Shown here piece by piece: positions 1-5,191 of a DNA stretch of 11,561 nucleotides. Position numbers and translations under genes: made by a program. The stretch covers positions 1 through 11,561 of the forward strand of contig JAICLM010000050.1 of the NCBI GenBank assembly GCA_025927435.1, read 5' to 3'. The notes beneath the pieces are model-generated. The model did not search any database, was not told the origin of the DNA, and saw only the letters and a list, made by a program, of their open reading frames with translations. Origin of the DNA: Thermoleophilia bacterium. Its GTDB lineage: Bacteria; Actinomycetota; Thermoleophilia; Gaiellales; Gaiellaceae. Each line of letters opens with the position of its first letter. Positions within the stretch are counted from its first letter, which is position 1.

Positions 1-1107
1 GACGTCCCAGATCCAGGAGACGTCGCGGCCGTCCGCGATCTCGTCGTTCAGCGCGACGACGACGAACCGAGGCGTCCCGCCGTCCACGAGCGTCCTCACC
101 GCCTCGTTCGCGCCGGCCGGGTTCTTGATCAGCAGCAGCAGAATCCGCTTCCCCCCGACGGCGATGCGCTCGAAGCGACCGAAGGCCGCGGAGAAGCGCT
201 CGAGCCCGGCCGCGATCTCGTCGAGCGGGGCTCCGAGTGCTCGCGCCAGCGCCGCAGCGCCGACGGCGTTGTAGACGTTGTAGAGCCCCGGCAGGCCGAG
301 CTCGATCCGGCATGACCCTTCCGGCGTGTCGAGCCGGAACGCGGCCCGCTCCAGCCCTTGCAGGGAGATCTCCCGCGCCGCTGTCTCCAACGCCGGCCGG
401 GCGTGGTCGCCGCGAGGGCAGCGGTAGTCGCCGAGGTGGCCGACGTACGCGGCGGCGTAGTCGTACGGCGTTCCGCAGCGGACGCAGTACTTCGAGTCGG
501 CCGCGTGCGGGAGCGAGGTGCGGGCGACCGCGGGGTCGTCGAGCCCGAACGCGACGCTGCCGGCGCGCGTGTCGCCGACCGCGGCGAGCTGAGGGTCGTC
601 GGCGTTGTAGACGAGCCGCGTTTCCGCGGGCAGCTCGGCGATCGCCGCCCGCCAGCGCTCGGCCACCAGCTCGAGCTCGCCGTAGCGGTCGAGCTGATCG
701 CGGAAGAGGTTGCCGAGGCAGACCGCCCTCGGCCGTAGCCGCCCCACGAGCTCGGGCAGCGCGCCCTCGTCCACCTCGAACAGGCCCAGCTCGGCATCAC
801 CGGCGCTGAGCAGCGCCGAGGCGACGCCCGAGACGAGGTTCGCGCCGGCCGCGTTGTGCGCGAGGCGGTGCCGCGGCCGCAGGATCTCAGCCGCCATCGC
901 CGTCGTCGTGGTCTTGCCGTTCGTCGCGGAGACGACCGCAGTCCCGGCCTCGAGCCGAGAGGCGAGACGGTCGATGGCACCGCGGTCGAGCTCCGCGAGG
1001 AGCTTGCCCGGAATCGTCGTGCCGCCGCCAGCGCCGAGCCGCCGCGAGAGCGCGGCGACGCCGCGCGCGGCTGCGATCTCGAGCCCGAGTGGGGGGCGGA
1101 GGCGCAT
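1..1107 (-). CDS. murT: MurT-like lipid II isoglutaminyl synthase ligase subunit, 3' end cut by window
   Basis: MurT is the Mur-ligase-like subunit that, with the glutaminase GatD, amidates the alpha-carboxyl of D-Glu in lipid II; it acts at the inner face of the membrane. The frame is open from an ATG at 1107 to base 1 (369 codons, no stop). Residues 60-69 hold the Mur ligase P-loop (SATNGKTTTT). Residues 208-235 form the family's ribbon insert (C208, C211, C230). Residues 354-369 (LNDEIADGRDVSWIWDV) are the conserved DUF1727 motif near the C-terminus, so only a few tens of residues are missing. Oddity: the position expected for the fourth zinc Cys is Gly (C230-P-R-G233-D-H235), so the site may use H235 or be degenerate. 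gatD would be expected just beyond base 1. No Shine-Dalgarno precedes the ATG; a TACGCT hexamer 6 nt upstream suggests a leaderless mRNA. Family call is firm; activity is inferred. Confidence 0.93.
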   Translation of the reverse strand, partial: MRLRPPLGLEIAAARGVAALSRRLGAGGGTTIPGKLLAELDRGAIDRLASRLEAGTAVVSATNGKTTTTAMAAEILRPRHRLAHNAAGANLVSGVASALLSAGDAELGLFEVDEGALPELVGRLRPRAVCLGNLFRDQLDRYGELELVAERWRAAIAELPAETRLVYNADDPQLAAVGDTRAGSVAFGLDDPAVARTSLPHAADSKYCVRCGTPYDYAAAYVGHLGDYRCPRGDHARPALETAAREISLQGLERAAFRLDTPEGSCRIELGLPGLYNVYNAVGAAALARALGAPLDEIAAGLERFSAAFGRFERIAVGGKRILLLLIKNPAGANEAVRTLVDGGTPRFVVVALNDEIADGRDVSWIWDV

Positions 1108-1113
1108 CGGGCG

Positions 1114-1119
1114 AGCGTA
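1114..1119 (-). promoter_or_regulatory. Candidate -10 hexamer of murT (leaderless type)
   Basis: TACGCT on the minus strand fits the actinobacterial TANNNT -10 form and ends 6 nt before the murT ATG, which would put the transcript start on or next to the A of the start codon. I see no TTG-type -35 at 16-18 bp. The absence of a Shine-Dalgarno before this ATG supports the leaderless reading. Confidence 0.4.
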
Positions 1120-1144
1120 CCGTGACACGCCTGCACGGGACTAC

Positions 1145-1172
1145 TTGCGGATTACTCAACCTGCTCTACACT
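1145..1172 (+). promoter_or_regulatory. Sigma-70-type promoter of the HNH-repeat gene (leaderless)
   Basis: TTGCGG (1145-1150), a 16-bp spacer and TACACT (1167-1172) form a good housekeeping-type promoter. The -10 ends 7 nt before the ATG at 1180, so transcription should start at or within one base of the start codon. The bases before the ATG (cttattgac) contain no Shine-Dalgarno. The 72-bp divergent spacer therefore carries promoters for both flanking genes. Confidence 0.6.
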
Positions 1173-1179
1173 TATTGAC

Positions 1180-1866
1180 ATGGCCGAGAAGCCCCGCTAC
1201 CGGGCGTTGGCTTCGATCGACCCGCAGGAGCTCGCGGAGTTCCAGGCCGGTATCCGCAAGCGCTACACCGACGAGCAGATCGTGGGGGAGATCGTCGCCT
1301 GCGCCGAGCGCCTCGGGCGCTCACCGACCATGCGCGAGTTCGCCGCCGACACGGAGACTGCGGTGCACCCCCAGACCGTGATCGAGCACTTCGGCTCGTG
1401 GAACGCCGCGAAGCGCGCTGCAGGACTTGTGCCTCGGCGGTTCGCCACGCGCGAGGAGCTGCTCGGCCTGCTCCGCACCCTCGGCGAGGAGCTCGGCCGT
1501 CCACCCACGGCCCGCGATATCGACGAGCACAAGGGCCGCATGCCGTCGAAGTCGCTCTACTGGCACACCTTCGGCTCACTCACGAATGCTCTCCGCGAGG
1601 CCGGGTTCGACGTGCCGGTGGGCGAGGAGAGGCTCGAGCGCGCCGTCGACCAGGGCGTGGCGCTCGCCGAGAAGCTCGGCCGTCTCCCGAAGTTCGCCGA
1701 CTGGGCCGAGGCTCGTCGCGCGGACGACTCGCTCCTGACGGAGTGGCAGGTCTACCGGATGTTCGACGCGCGGCGTGGGGCGTGGTCGACGTTCCAGTTC
1801 CTCGTCCGCCGGCGACTCTCGGAGCAGGGCCGGGATGTCGCGAGCGATGGGACCTTGCAGCGCTAG
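1180..1866 (+). CDS. Protein of three homing-endonuclease-associated (HNH_repeat-type) units, no nuclease
   Basis: A 228-aa protein built from three related units of about 55-65 residues: 29-83, 88-144 and 149-213. Each follows one plan: an amphipathic helix, L-G-R-x-P-[TK] (LGRSPT at 45-50, LGRPPT at 105-110, LGRLPK at 166-171), an acidic/aromatic helix start, then F-G-S-[WL]-x-x-A-[LK]-R-x-A-G (71-82 and 131-142; looser in unit 3, W202-S-T-F). This matches the repeat found beside HNH homing endonucleases and in free-standing actinobacterial proteins, where it is thought to bind DNA. I see no HNH, GIY-YIG or LAGLIDADG motif, so nuclease activity is unlikely. It is intracellular, with no signal or membrane segment. 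It is transcribed away from murT and converges on the amidotransferase gene 8 bp away. Best guess is a DNA-binding regulator; the target is unknown. The ATG at 1180 is chosen because the promoter points exactly at it. Confidence 0.85.
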   Translation: MAEKPRYRALASIDPQELAEFQAGIRKRYTDEQIVGEIVACAERLGRSPTMREFAADTETAVHPQTVIEHFGSWNAAKRAAGLVPRRFATREELLGLLRTLGEELGRPPTARDIDEHKGRMPSKSLYWHTFGSLTNALREAGFDVPVGEERLERAVDQGVALAEKLGRLPKFADWAEARRADDSLLTEWQVYRMFDARRGAWSTFQFLVRRRLSEQGRDVASDGTLQR

Positions 1867-1874
1867 GCGGTTGG

Positions 1875-2675
1875 CTACGCGGCGGCGGCCGCGATCACGG
1901 CGAGGCGGGCGAGGCAGTACGCGCTCTGGCCGGGCGCCCGGACGGCAGGGAGCGCCGACTCCTCGACGTAACTGCGATCGGGACGGAAACGGCAGTTACG
2001 CGCGACGCGGCCGTCCCGCAGCGCAAGGAAGGTGCCGTCTCGCAGCTCGCTCATGCGGAGCCGCACGCCGGTGTACTCGGAAGCGATCTCGAGCGCGGCC
2101 CGGGTCGAGGCGAAGAAGACCTCGTCGCGGCCCTTGCCGAGCCACAGCGGCCGCCCGACGCCGCGGGCGACGAAGACCGTTCCCGGCTCGCGCTCGTCGA
2201 GCCACGCAGTCGCCATCGAGCCGCCGATCGCCTCGAGCGAGCGCGGGTCGTTCTGCGAGTGGGCGGCGAGGGCGAAGATCGCCTCGGAGTCGACGCTCAT
2301 CCGCGGTTCCGCGCGCGCACAGGAGTGGGGGGCGAGCAGCTCGTCGTCGTTGACGATGATCCCGTTGTGGATCCCCACGACCGGGCCGTGCCGCACCGGA
2401 TGGTTGTTGGCCGGGATCGAGGGATGGCCCTTCGTGTAGTCGCGAACGTGGACGAGCAGCTCGTTCGCGTGATCCGGCACGCCGATCCGGTCGAGCAGGC
2501 GGCTCGCGGGCGTCCGCTGCTTCGAGACGACCGGATGCTCGTCCTGTTCGCCTCGATACGCGTACCCGACTGCGTCCGCGCCGCGATCGGCGATTCCCGC
2601 CAGCAGCGCCTGCGCAGCAAGCGTCCGGTCGACGCCGCTGCGAGGGGAAAGGCTGTATCCAGCTATGCCGCACAT
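1875..2675 (-). CDS. Stand-alone class II glutamine amidotransferase
   Basis: A 266-aa N-terminal-nucleophile amidotransferase of the GlmS/PurF type, releasing ammonia from glutamine. M1-C2-G3-I4-A5-G6 places the catalytic Cys directly after the initiator Met, which fixes the start at 2675. Other signatures: R78-D-Y-T-K-G83 (glutamine carboxylate loop), N90-N-H-P93, G101-I-H-N-G105 (oxyanion Asn and Gly) and S127-V-D-S-E131 (glutamine amino group binding). The protein ends soon after this fold; there is no SIS isomerase, PRTase, synthetase or glutamate synthase domain, so the ammonia acceptor must sit on a separate protein or the enzyme is a plain glutaminase. The last 30 residues (ending in an alanine run) look unstructured. 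Convergent with the HNH-repeat gene and divergent from the sigma factor gene. Domain call is secure; the pathway is not known. Confidence 0.9.
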   Translation of the reverse strand: MCGIAGYSLSPRSGVDRTLAAQALLAGIADRGADAVGYAYRGEQDEHPVVSKQRTPASRLLDRIGVPDHANELLVHVRDYTKGHPSIPANNHPVRHGPVVGIHNGIIVNDDELLAPHSCARAEPRMSVDSEAIFALAAHSQNDPRSLEAIGGSMATAWLDEREPGTVFVARGVGRPLWLGKGRDEVFFASTRAALEIASEYTGVRLRMSELRDGTFLALRDGRVARNCRFRPDRSYVEESALPAVRAPGQSAYCLARLAVIAAAAA

Positions 2676-2724
2676 GTCTTTTGCGAAAAATCTTTCTCTA
2701 TGAACGTACTTGTCCCTCCCGACG

Positions 2725-2779
2725 GTATCGGCAGGGGGTTAGGGGTTTCTAAAGCCGAAATCCCCCTACGCCGATATAC
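2725..2779. promoter_or_regulatory. Imperfect inverted repeat in the divergent amidotransferase/sigma promoter region
   Basis: The 109-bp divergent spacer carries GTATCGGCAGGGGG (2725-2738) facing CCCCCTACGCCGATATAC (2762-2779). Apart from two dinucleotide insertions the right arm is the reverse complement of the left. Inside it, aggggtttc (2741-2749) and gaaatccccct (2757-2767) form a second, nested imperfect dyad. The outward-facing box GCCGATA(T)AC thus points toward each of the two divergent genes. This could be paired promoter elements or an operator; the sequence does not decide. Confidence 0.45.
2773..2778 (+). promoter_or_regulatory. Candidate -10 of the plus-strand sigma gene
   Basis: GATATA ends 6 nt before the ATG at 2785, the spacing seen at the other leaderless-looking genes here. 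No Shine-Dalgarno lies in the preceding bases (tatacgcgcg). No clear TTG-type -35 is visible, so an alternative sigma or an activator may be involved. The surrounding 10-mer CCGATATACG recurs 8 nt before the 59-aa gene at 5606 on the other strand. Confidence 0.35.
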
Positions 2780-2784
2780 GCGCG

Positions 2785-3657
2785 ATGGAGCATTCCTATG
2801 CGGCTGAGGGCGTTCCGGCCTCCGAACAAACGGCGTCCGAGGACCCGCTCAAGCTCTACGTGCGCCAGATCGGCGGCGGCCCGTTGCTCACGCGTGAGGA
2901 AGAGCGGGAGCTCGCGCGCCGCAAAGACGAGGGCGACGAGGAGGCGAAGCGGCGCCTGATCGAGTCGAACCTTCGGCTCGTGATGGCAATCACGCGCAAC
3001 TACACGAAGGCGAGCGTTCCGCTGCTCGACCTGATCCAGGAAGGGAACCTCGGCCTCATCCGCGCCGTGGAGAAGTTCGACTACCGGCTCGGCTACAAGC
3101 TCTCCACCTACGCGACCTGGTGGATCCGCCAGGCGATCACGCGCGCGCTCGCCGATCAGGGAAGAACGATCCGGCTCCCCGTGCACGTGGCCGACCAGGT
3201 GCGGCGGTTGCTGCGCGCCCGCCGTCAGCTGGCGCAGAAGTTCAACCGCGAGCCGACGCTTGCCGAGCTCGCGCGCGAGACGCAGCAGACCGAGGAGCGG
3301 GTGCGCGAGCTGCTCGAGCTCGTCGAGATCCCGGTCAGCCTCGACACTCCGGTCGGCGACGGGGAGAGCCTGTACGGCGACCTGATCGAGGACGTCCATT
3401 CGCTGGCACCGCACGACCAGTCGGCGGAGCAGGCCCGGAAGAGGGAGCTTGCGGGAGCGCTCGAGCAGCTCAATCCGCGCATGCGGCGCGTGCTCTCGCT
3501 CCGCTTCGGCCTCGACGGCGAGCACCCGCAGACGCTCGAGGAGGTCGGCTCCCAGCTCGGCATCACGCGCGAACGGGTCCGTCAGCTCGAGACGCGGGCG
3601 CTACGGGAGCTGAGGGCCGCCGCTCCGGGGCTCGAGCATTACTTGCGCGCGGAGTAG
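2785..3657 (+). CDS. Sigma-70 family RNA polymerase sigma factor (group 2-like, SigB/RpoD type)
   Basis: A 290-aa sigma factor directing RNA polymerase to promoters. Region 1.2 begins at D20-P-L-K-L-Y-V-R-Q-I-G; region 2 spans about 55-125, with the core-binding DLIQEGNLGLIRAVEKFD (82-99) and the -10 reading helix YATWWIRQAITRAL (109-122); region 3 spans about 126-205; region 4 (223-290) has the -35 helix-turn-helix ending ITRERVRQLETRALREL (260-276). There is no region 1.1. R1.2 through R4 completeness excludes ECF and FliA/WhiG types. It ends 4 bp from the stop of a second sigma gene in opposite orientation. Compared with that paralogue it lacks the N-terminal extension, which suggests a non-essential group 2 factor, but its role (stress, stationary phase) is inference. 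Start at 2785 is the only sensible ATG and appears leaderless. Confidence 0.93.
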   Translation: MEHSYAAEGVPASEQTASEDPLKLYVRQIGGGPLLTREEERELARRKDEGDEEAKRRLIESNLRLVMAITRNYTKASVPLLDLIQEGNLGLIRAVEKFDYRLGYKLSTYATWWIRQAITRALADQGRTIRLPVHVADQVRRLLRARRQLAQKFNREPTLAELARETQQTEERVRELLELVEIPVSLDTPVGDGESLYGDLIEDVHSLAPHDQSAEQARKRELAGALEQLNPRMRRVLSLRFGLDGEHPQTLEEVGSQLGITRERVRQLETRALRELRAAAPGLEHYLRAE

Positions 3658-3661
3658 CCGC

Positions 3662-4636
3662 TCAGGAAGAGATCATCTGCATCTCGCGGAGATTCGCGAG
3701 ACGGCGGAGGGAGTCGAGCTCGATCTGGCGCACGCGCTCACGCGTGAGGCCCAGGCGCTTGCCGATCTCCTCGAGCGTCTTCGGCTCCTCGTCGATGAGC
3801 CCGTAGCGCAGGACGAGCACCTGACGCTCGCGCTCTCCCAGCGCCTGGAGGGCGACGGCGAGTGCCTGGCTGCGTAGGGCGCCCTCGACGCGCTCCTCCG
3901 GCAGCGGCTCGTCGCCGGCGACGAAATCGCCGAACACCGCGTCCTCCTGATCGCCGACCGGCTGGTCGAGGCTCGCCGAAGCCCGCGCCGCGGCCCGCAC
4001 CTCCCGCGCCTGCTCGACCGGCAAGGAGGCTTCGTTTGCGATCTCGTCGAGCGTCGGCTCGCGGCCGAGCTCCATCCAGAGCGTGCGCTCGGCGCGGTTC
4101 ATCTTCTGCATCCGCTCGACGATGTGCACGGGCATCCGGATCGTCCGCGCCTTGTCGGCGAGTGCCCGCGCGACCGCCTGCCGGATCCACCAGGTGGCGT
4201 AGGTCGAGAACTTGTAACCCCGGCGCCAATCGAACTTCTCGACGGCGCGGATGAGGCCGAGCGTGCCTTCCTGGATCAGGTCGAGGAAGGGGAGGCCCTG
4301 GTTGCGGTAGTTCTTCGCGATCGAGACGACGAGGCGGAGATTCGACTGGATCATCCGTTGCTTCGCGGCCCCGTCGCCGCGCTCGATGCGCTTCGCGAGC
4401 TCGACCTCCTGGGCGGCGGTGAGGAGCTGATGGCGGCCGGCCTCGCGCAGGAAGAGCTGCAGCGCGTCGGTCGTCGTCTCCAGCGGCTGGGTCGCGGGCG
4501 GCGGCGTCTTCTCCGGCGGCGGCTCCGGCTCTGCCTCTCGCTCCGGCTCCGCCGCGAGCAGCTCGATGCCGCGCCGGTCGAGCTCCTGATAGACCGCCTC
4601 CGTCTCGAGCGGATCGAGCTCGAGCGGCTCGAGCAC
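3662..4636 (-). CDS. Sigma-70 factor, RpoD/SigA (principal) type; true N-terminus probably further upstream
   Basis: From the first standard start (GTG, 4636) the product is 324 aa. Residues 1-25 (LEPLELDPLETEAVYQEL) resemble the end of the region 1.1-like helical domain of principal factors; 26-56 is an acidic/proline linker; region 1.2 starts at about 57 (DALQLFLREAG); region 2 holds SNLRLVVSIAKNY (98-110), DLIQEGTLGLIRAVEKFDW (119-137) and YATWWIRQAVARALADKART; region 4 ends LTRERVRQIELDSLRRL (297-313). It resembles primary SigA more than its neighbour does, and is the better candidate for a housekeeping factor. The reading frame stays open and protein-like upstream of the GTG to about 4741, and the GTG has no Shine-Dalgarno, so a start near 4741 is likely (about 359 aa). 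The stop lies 4 bp from the stop of the convergent paralogue. Confidence 0.92.
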   Translation of the reverse strand: MLEPLELDPLETEAVYQELDRRGIELLAAEPEREAEPEPPPEKTPPPATQPLETTTDALQLFLREAGRHQLLTAAQEVELAKRIERGDGAAKQRMIQSNLRLVVSIAKNYRNQGLPFLDLIQEGTLGLIRAVEKFDWRRGYKFSTYATWWIRQAVARALADKARTIRMPVHIVERMQKMNRAERTLWMELGREPTLDEIANEASLPVEQAREVRAAARASASLDQPVGDQEDAVFGDFVAGDEPLPEERVEGALRSQALAVALQALGERERQVLVLRYGLIDEEPKTLEEIGKRLGLTRERVRQIELDSLRRLANLREMQMISS

Positions 4637-4741
4637 CTCGACGAGCTCGACCTGACGGAGCTGGCCGCTCGACTCCGACGCCTCGAGCAGCGTGGTGAGC
4701 TCCTCGGTGGCGAGAATCGACTCGATCTCGACGGTGGTTAC
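4637..4741 (-). other. Probable N-terminal coding extension of the RpoD-type sigma, GTA in place of a start codon
   Basis: In frame with the downstream sigma gene, 35 codons translate to (V)TTVEIESILATEELTT and on to SSGQLRQVELVEV, joining smoothly to LEPLELDPLETEAVYQEL. This is the leucine/glutamate-rich helical pattern expected at the start of principal sigma factors. The open frame runs from 4792, just after an in-frame TAG at 4793-4795, and contains no ATG, GTG or TTG before 4636. A purine tract GAGGGGG (4747-4753) sits 5 nt ahead of codon GTA (4739-4741), an ideal Shine-Dalgarno position. Most likely the real start is a GTG read or mutated as GTA, or a non-standard start is used; ATT at 4754-4756 or 4715-4717 is a weaker alternative. 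Confidence 0.6.
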
Positions 4742-4808
4742 TGGATCCCCCTCAATGGGCCTTCCCCTGGACGCTCTTCCCGTCTGGCCAAGCTACCGAA
4801 ACACGCGG

Positions 4809-4823
4809 TGACCCGCCGGGTCA
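4809..4823. promoter_or_regulatory. 15-bp palindrome upstream of the RpoD-type sigma gene
   Basis: TGACCCG-C-CGGGTCA is a perfect dyad with 7-bp arms and a 1-base centre. It overlaps a minus-strand TTGACC (4819-4824) that could be a -35 element. A minus-strand ACTTGAC occurs twice, at 4820-4826 and 4851-4857, 31 bp apart, about three helical turns; the upstream copy lies in a perfect TTGACA (4850-4855). I could not find a convincing -10 partner for either, so promoter assignment is open. The layout looks like an operator upstream of a sigma gene. Confidence 0.4.
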
Positions 4824-4897
4824 AGTCCAGTGCACGATAAGCGATGTTATGTCAAGTAGCAGGAAGCGGCCCAAGCGGGCGAACCCCTCCCGCCCAC

Positions 4898-4930
4898 TTA
4901 TCCACAGGATGCACAGAGCGCTGTGGAAAT
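4898..4930. promoter_or_regulatory. Inverted pair of DnaA-box-like sites
   Basis: TTATCCACA (4898-4906, plus strand) is a perfect classical DnaA box. TGTGGAAAT (4922-4930) is a second, inverted box differing at one position from TTWTNCACA. Together they form a perfect 7-bp inverted repeat, TCCACAG (4901-4907) and CTGTGGA (4921-4927), with 13 bp between. A third weaker site, TGTGGACGA (5108-5116), lies in the same non-coding stretch. Adjacent are dyads GTTGA-4-TCAAC (4931-4944) and CGCAA-1-TTGCG (4948-4958) in the most AT-rich patch of this spacer. With so few boxes and no dnaA/dnaN beside it, a DnaA-controlled promoter or titration site is likelier than oriC. Confidence 0.5.
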
Positions 4931-4980
4931 GTTGATTATTCAACGTTCGCAAATTGCGGCATTTTCCGTCTGGCGACCCC

Positions 4981-5009
4981 TTGCAGCACGTCTCGACAGG
5001 CCATACATT
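4981..5009 (+). promoter_or_regulatory. Sigma-70-type promoter inside the long non-coding spacer
   Basis: TTGCAG (4981-4986), exactly 17 bp, then TACATT (5004-5009). The -10 matches TATAAT at four positions and the -35 keeps TTG. The start would fall near 5016, about 183 bp before the next coding start and immediately before a strong hairpin, so the product is more likely a small RNA than a long leader. Confidence 0.45.
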
Positions 5010-5015
5010 CCCTCT

Positions 5016-5144
5016 TGCGCCGAGCACGGCGCGGGAGTAGGACGAAGCAGCACCGGAAGGCCGTACGGGGCGGCTCGCAAGGGCCGAAGCGGAAAGTCAG
5101 TCGGAGCTGTGGACGAAACCGCGACCGACTCGGCGAATTTTTTT
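5016..5144 (+). ncRNA. Candidate small structured RNA (~130 nt), family not recognised
   Basis: Between the promoter above and a run of seven Ts (5138-5144) lie three helices in series: GCGCCG-AGCA-CGGCGC (5017-5032), six perfect pairs; CGGCTC-GCAA-GGGCCG (5071-5086), six pairs with one G-U and a GNRA tetraloop; and AGTCGG paired with CCGACT (about 5100-5130), with an inner GTGG/CCGC stem, 7 nt ahead of the T-run. The last would serve as an intrinsic terminator, though its gap to the Ts is longer than usual. No convincing protein-coding frame exists here. I cannot match it to 6S, SRP, RNase P, tmRNA or a riboswitch class I know. Alternatively it is a leader with attenuator of the membrane-protein gene at 5199. 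Confidence 0.35.
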
Positions 5145-5158
5145 GGTCCGCCCCGCTC

Positions 5159-5191
5159 CTGCGGCGCCGCAGACCACCGGCCGACTAGGAT
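5159..5191 (+). promoter_or_regulatory. 14-bp palindrome and -10 hexamer before the small membrane-protein gene
   Basis: CTGCGGC/GCCGCAG (5159-5172) is a perfect palindrome. TAGGAT (5186-5191) fits TANNNT and ends 7 nt before the ATG at 5199, with no Shine-Dalgarno, so the gene looks leaderless. The palindrome occupies the place where a -35 would be, as an operator or activator site might. Confidence 0.4.

Noticed and set aside
1180..1866. Active homing endonuclease
   Set aside because: No HNH, GIY-YIG or LAGLIDADG catalytic motif; only the accessory repeats are present and no intron or intein context is seen.
1875..2675. GlmS (glucosamine-6-phosphate synthase) fragment
   Set aside because: There is no downstream SIS domain remnant, the frame ends cleanly and the glutamine-binding loop differs (RDYTKG), so it is not a broken glmS.
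1398..2807. Long plus-strand open frame (469 codons) across the repeat gene and the amidotransferase
   Set aside because: It overlaps two well-supported genes in other frames; its translation is Arg/Ala/Gly-rich shadow sequence of GC-rich DNA with no motif.
4821..5027. 68-codon minus-strand open frame in the long spacer
   Set aside because: Mixed composition with rare codons, crosses the DnaA-like sites and dyads, no ribosome site and no recognisable motif.
5045..5065. SRP RNA core-like pieces (GAAGCAGC and CCGGAAGG)
   Set aside because: The pieces are in the wrong order and not flanked by the required long helix.
5030..5130. Resemblance to a manganese (yybP-ykoY) riboswitch (GGGAGTAG) or a T-box (GTGG...ACCGCG)
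   Set aside because: Only short matches; the other conserved blocks of either class are absent, the T-box bulge is interrupted by extra bases, and no matching gene follows.
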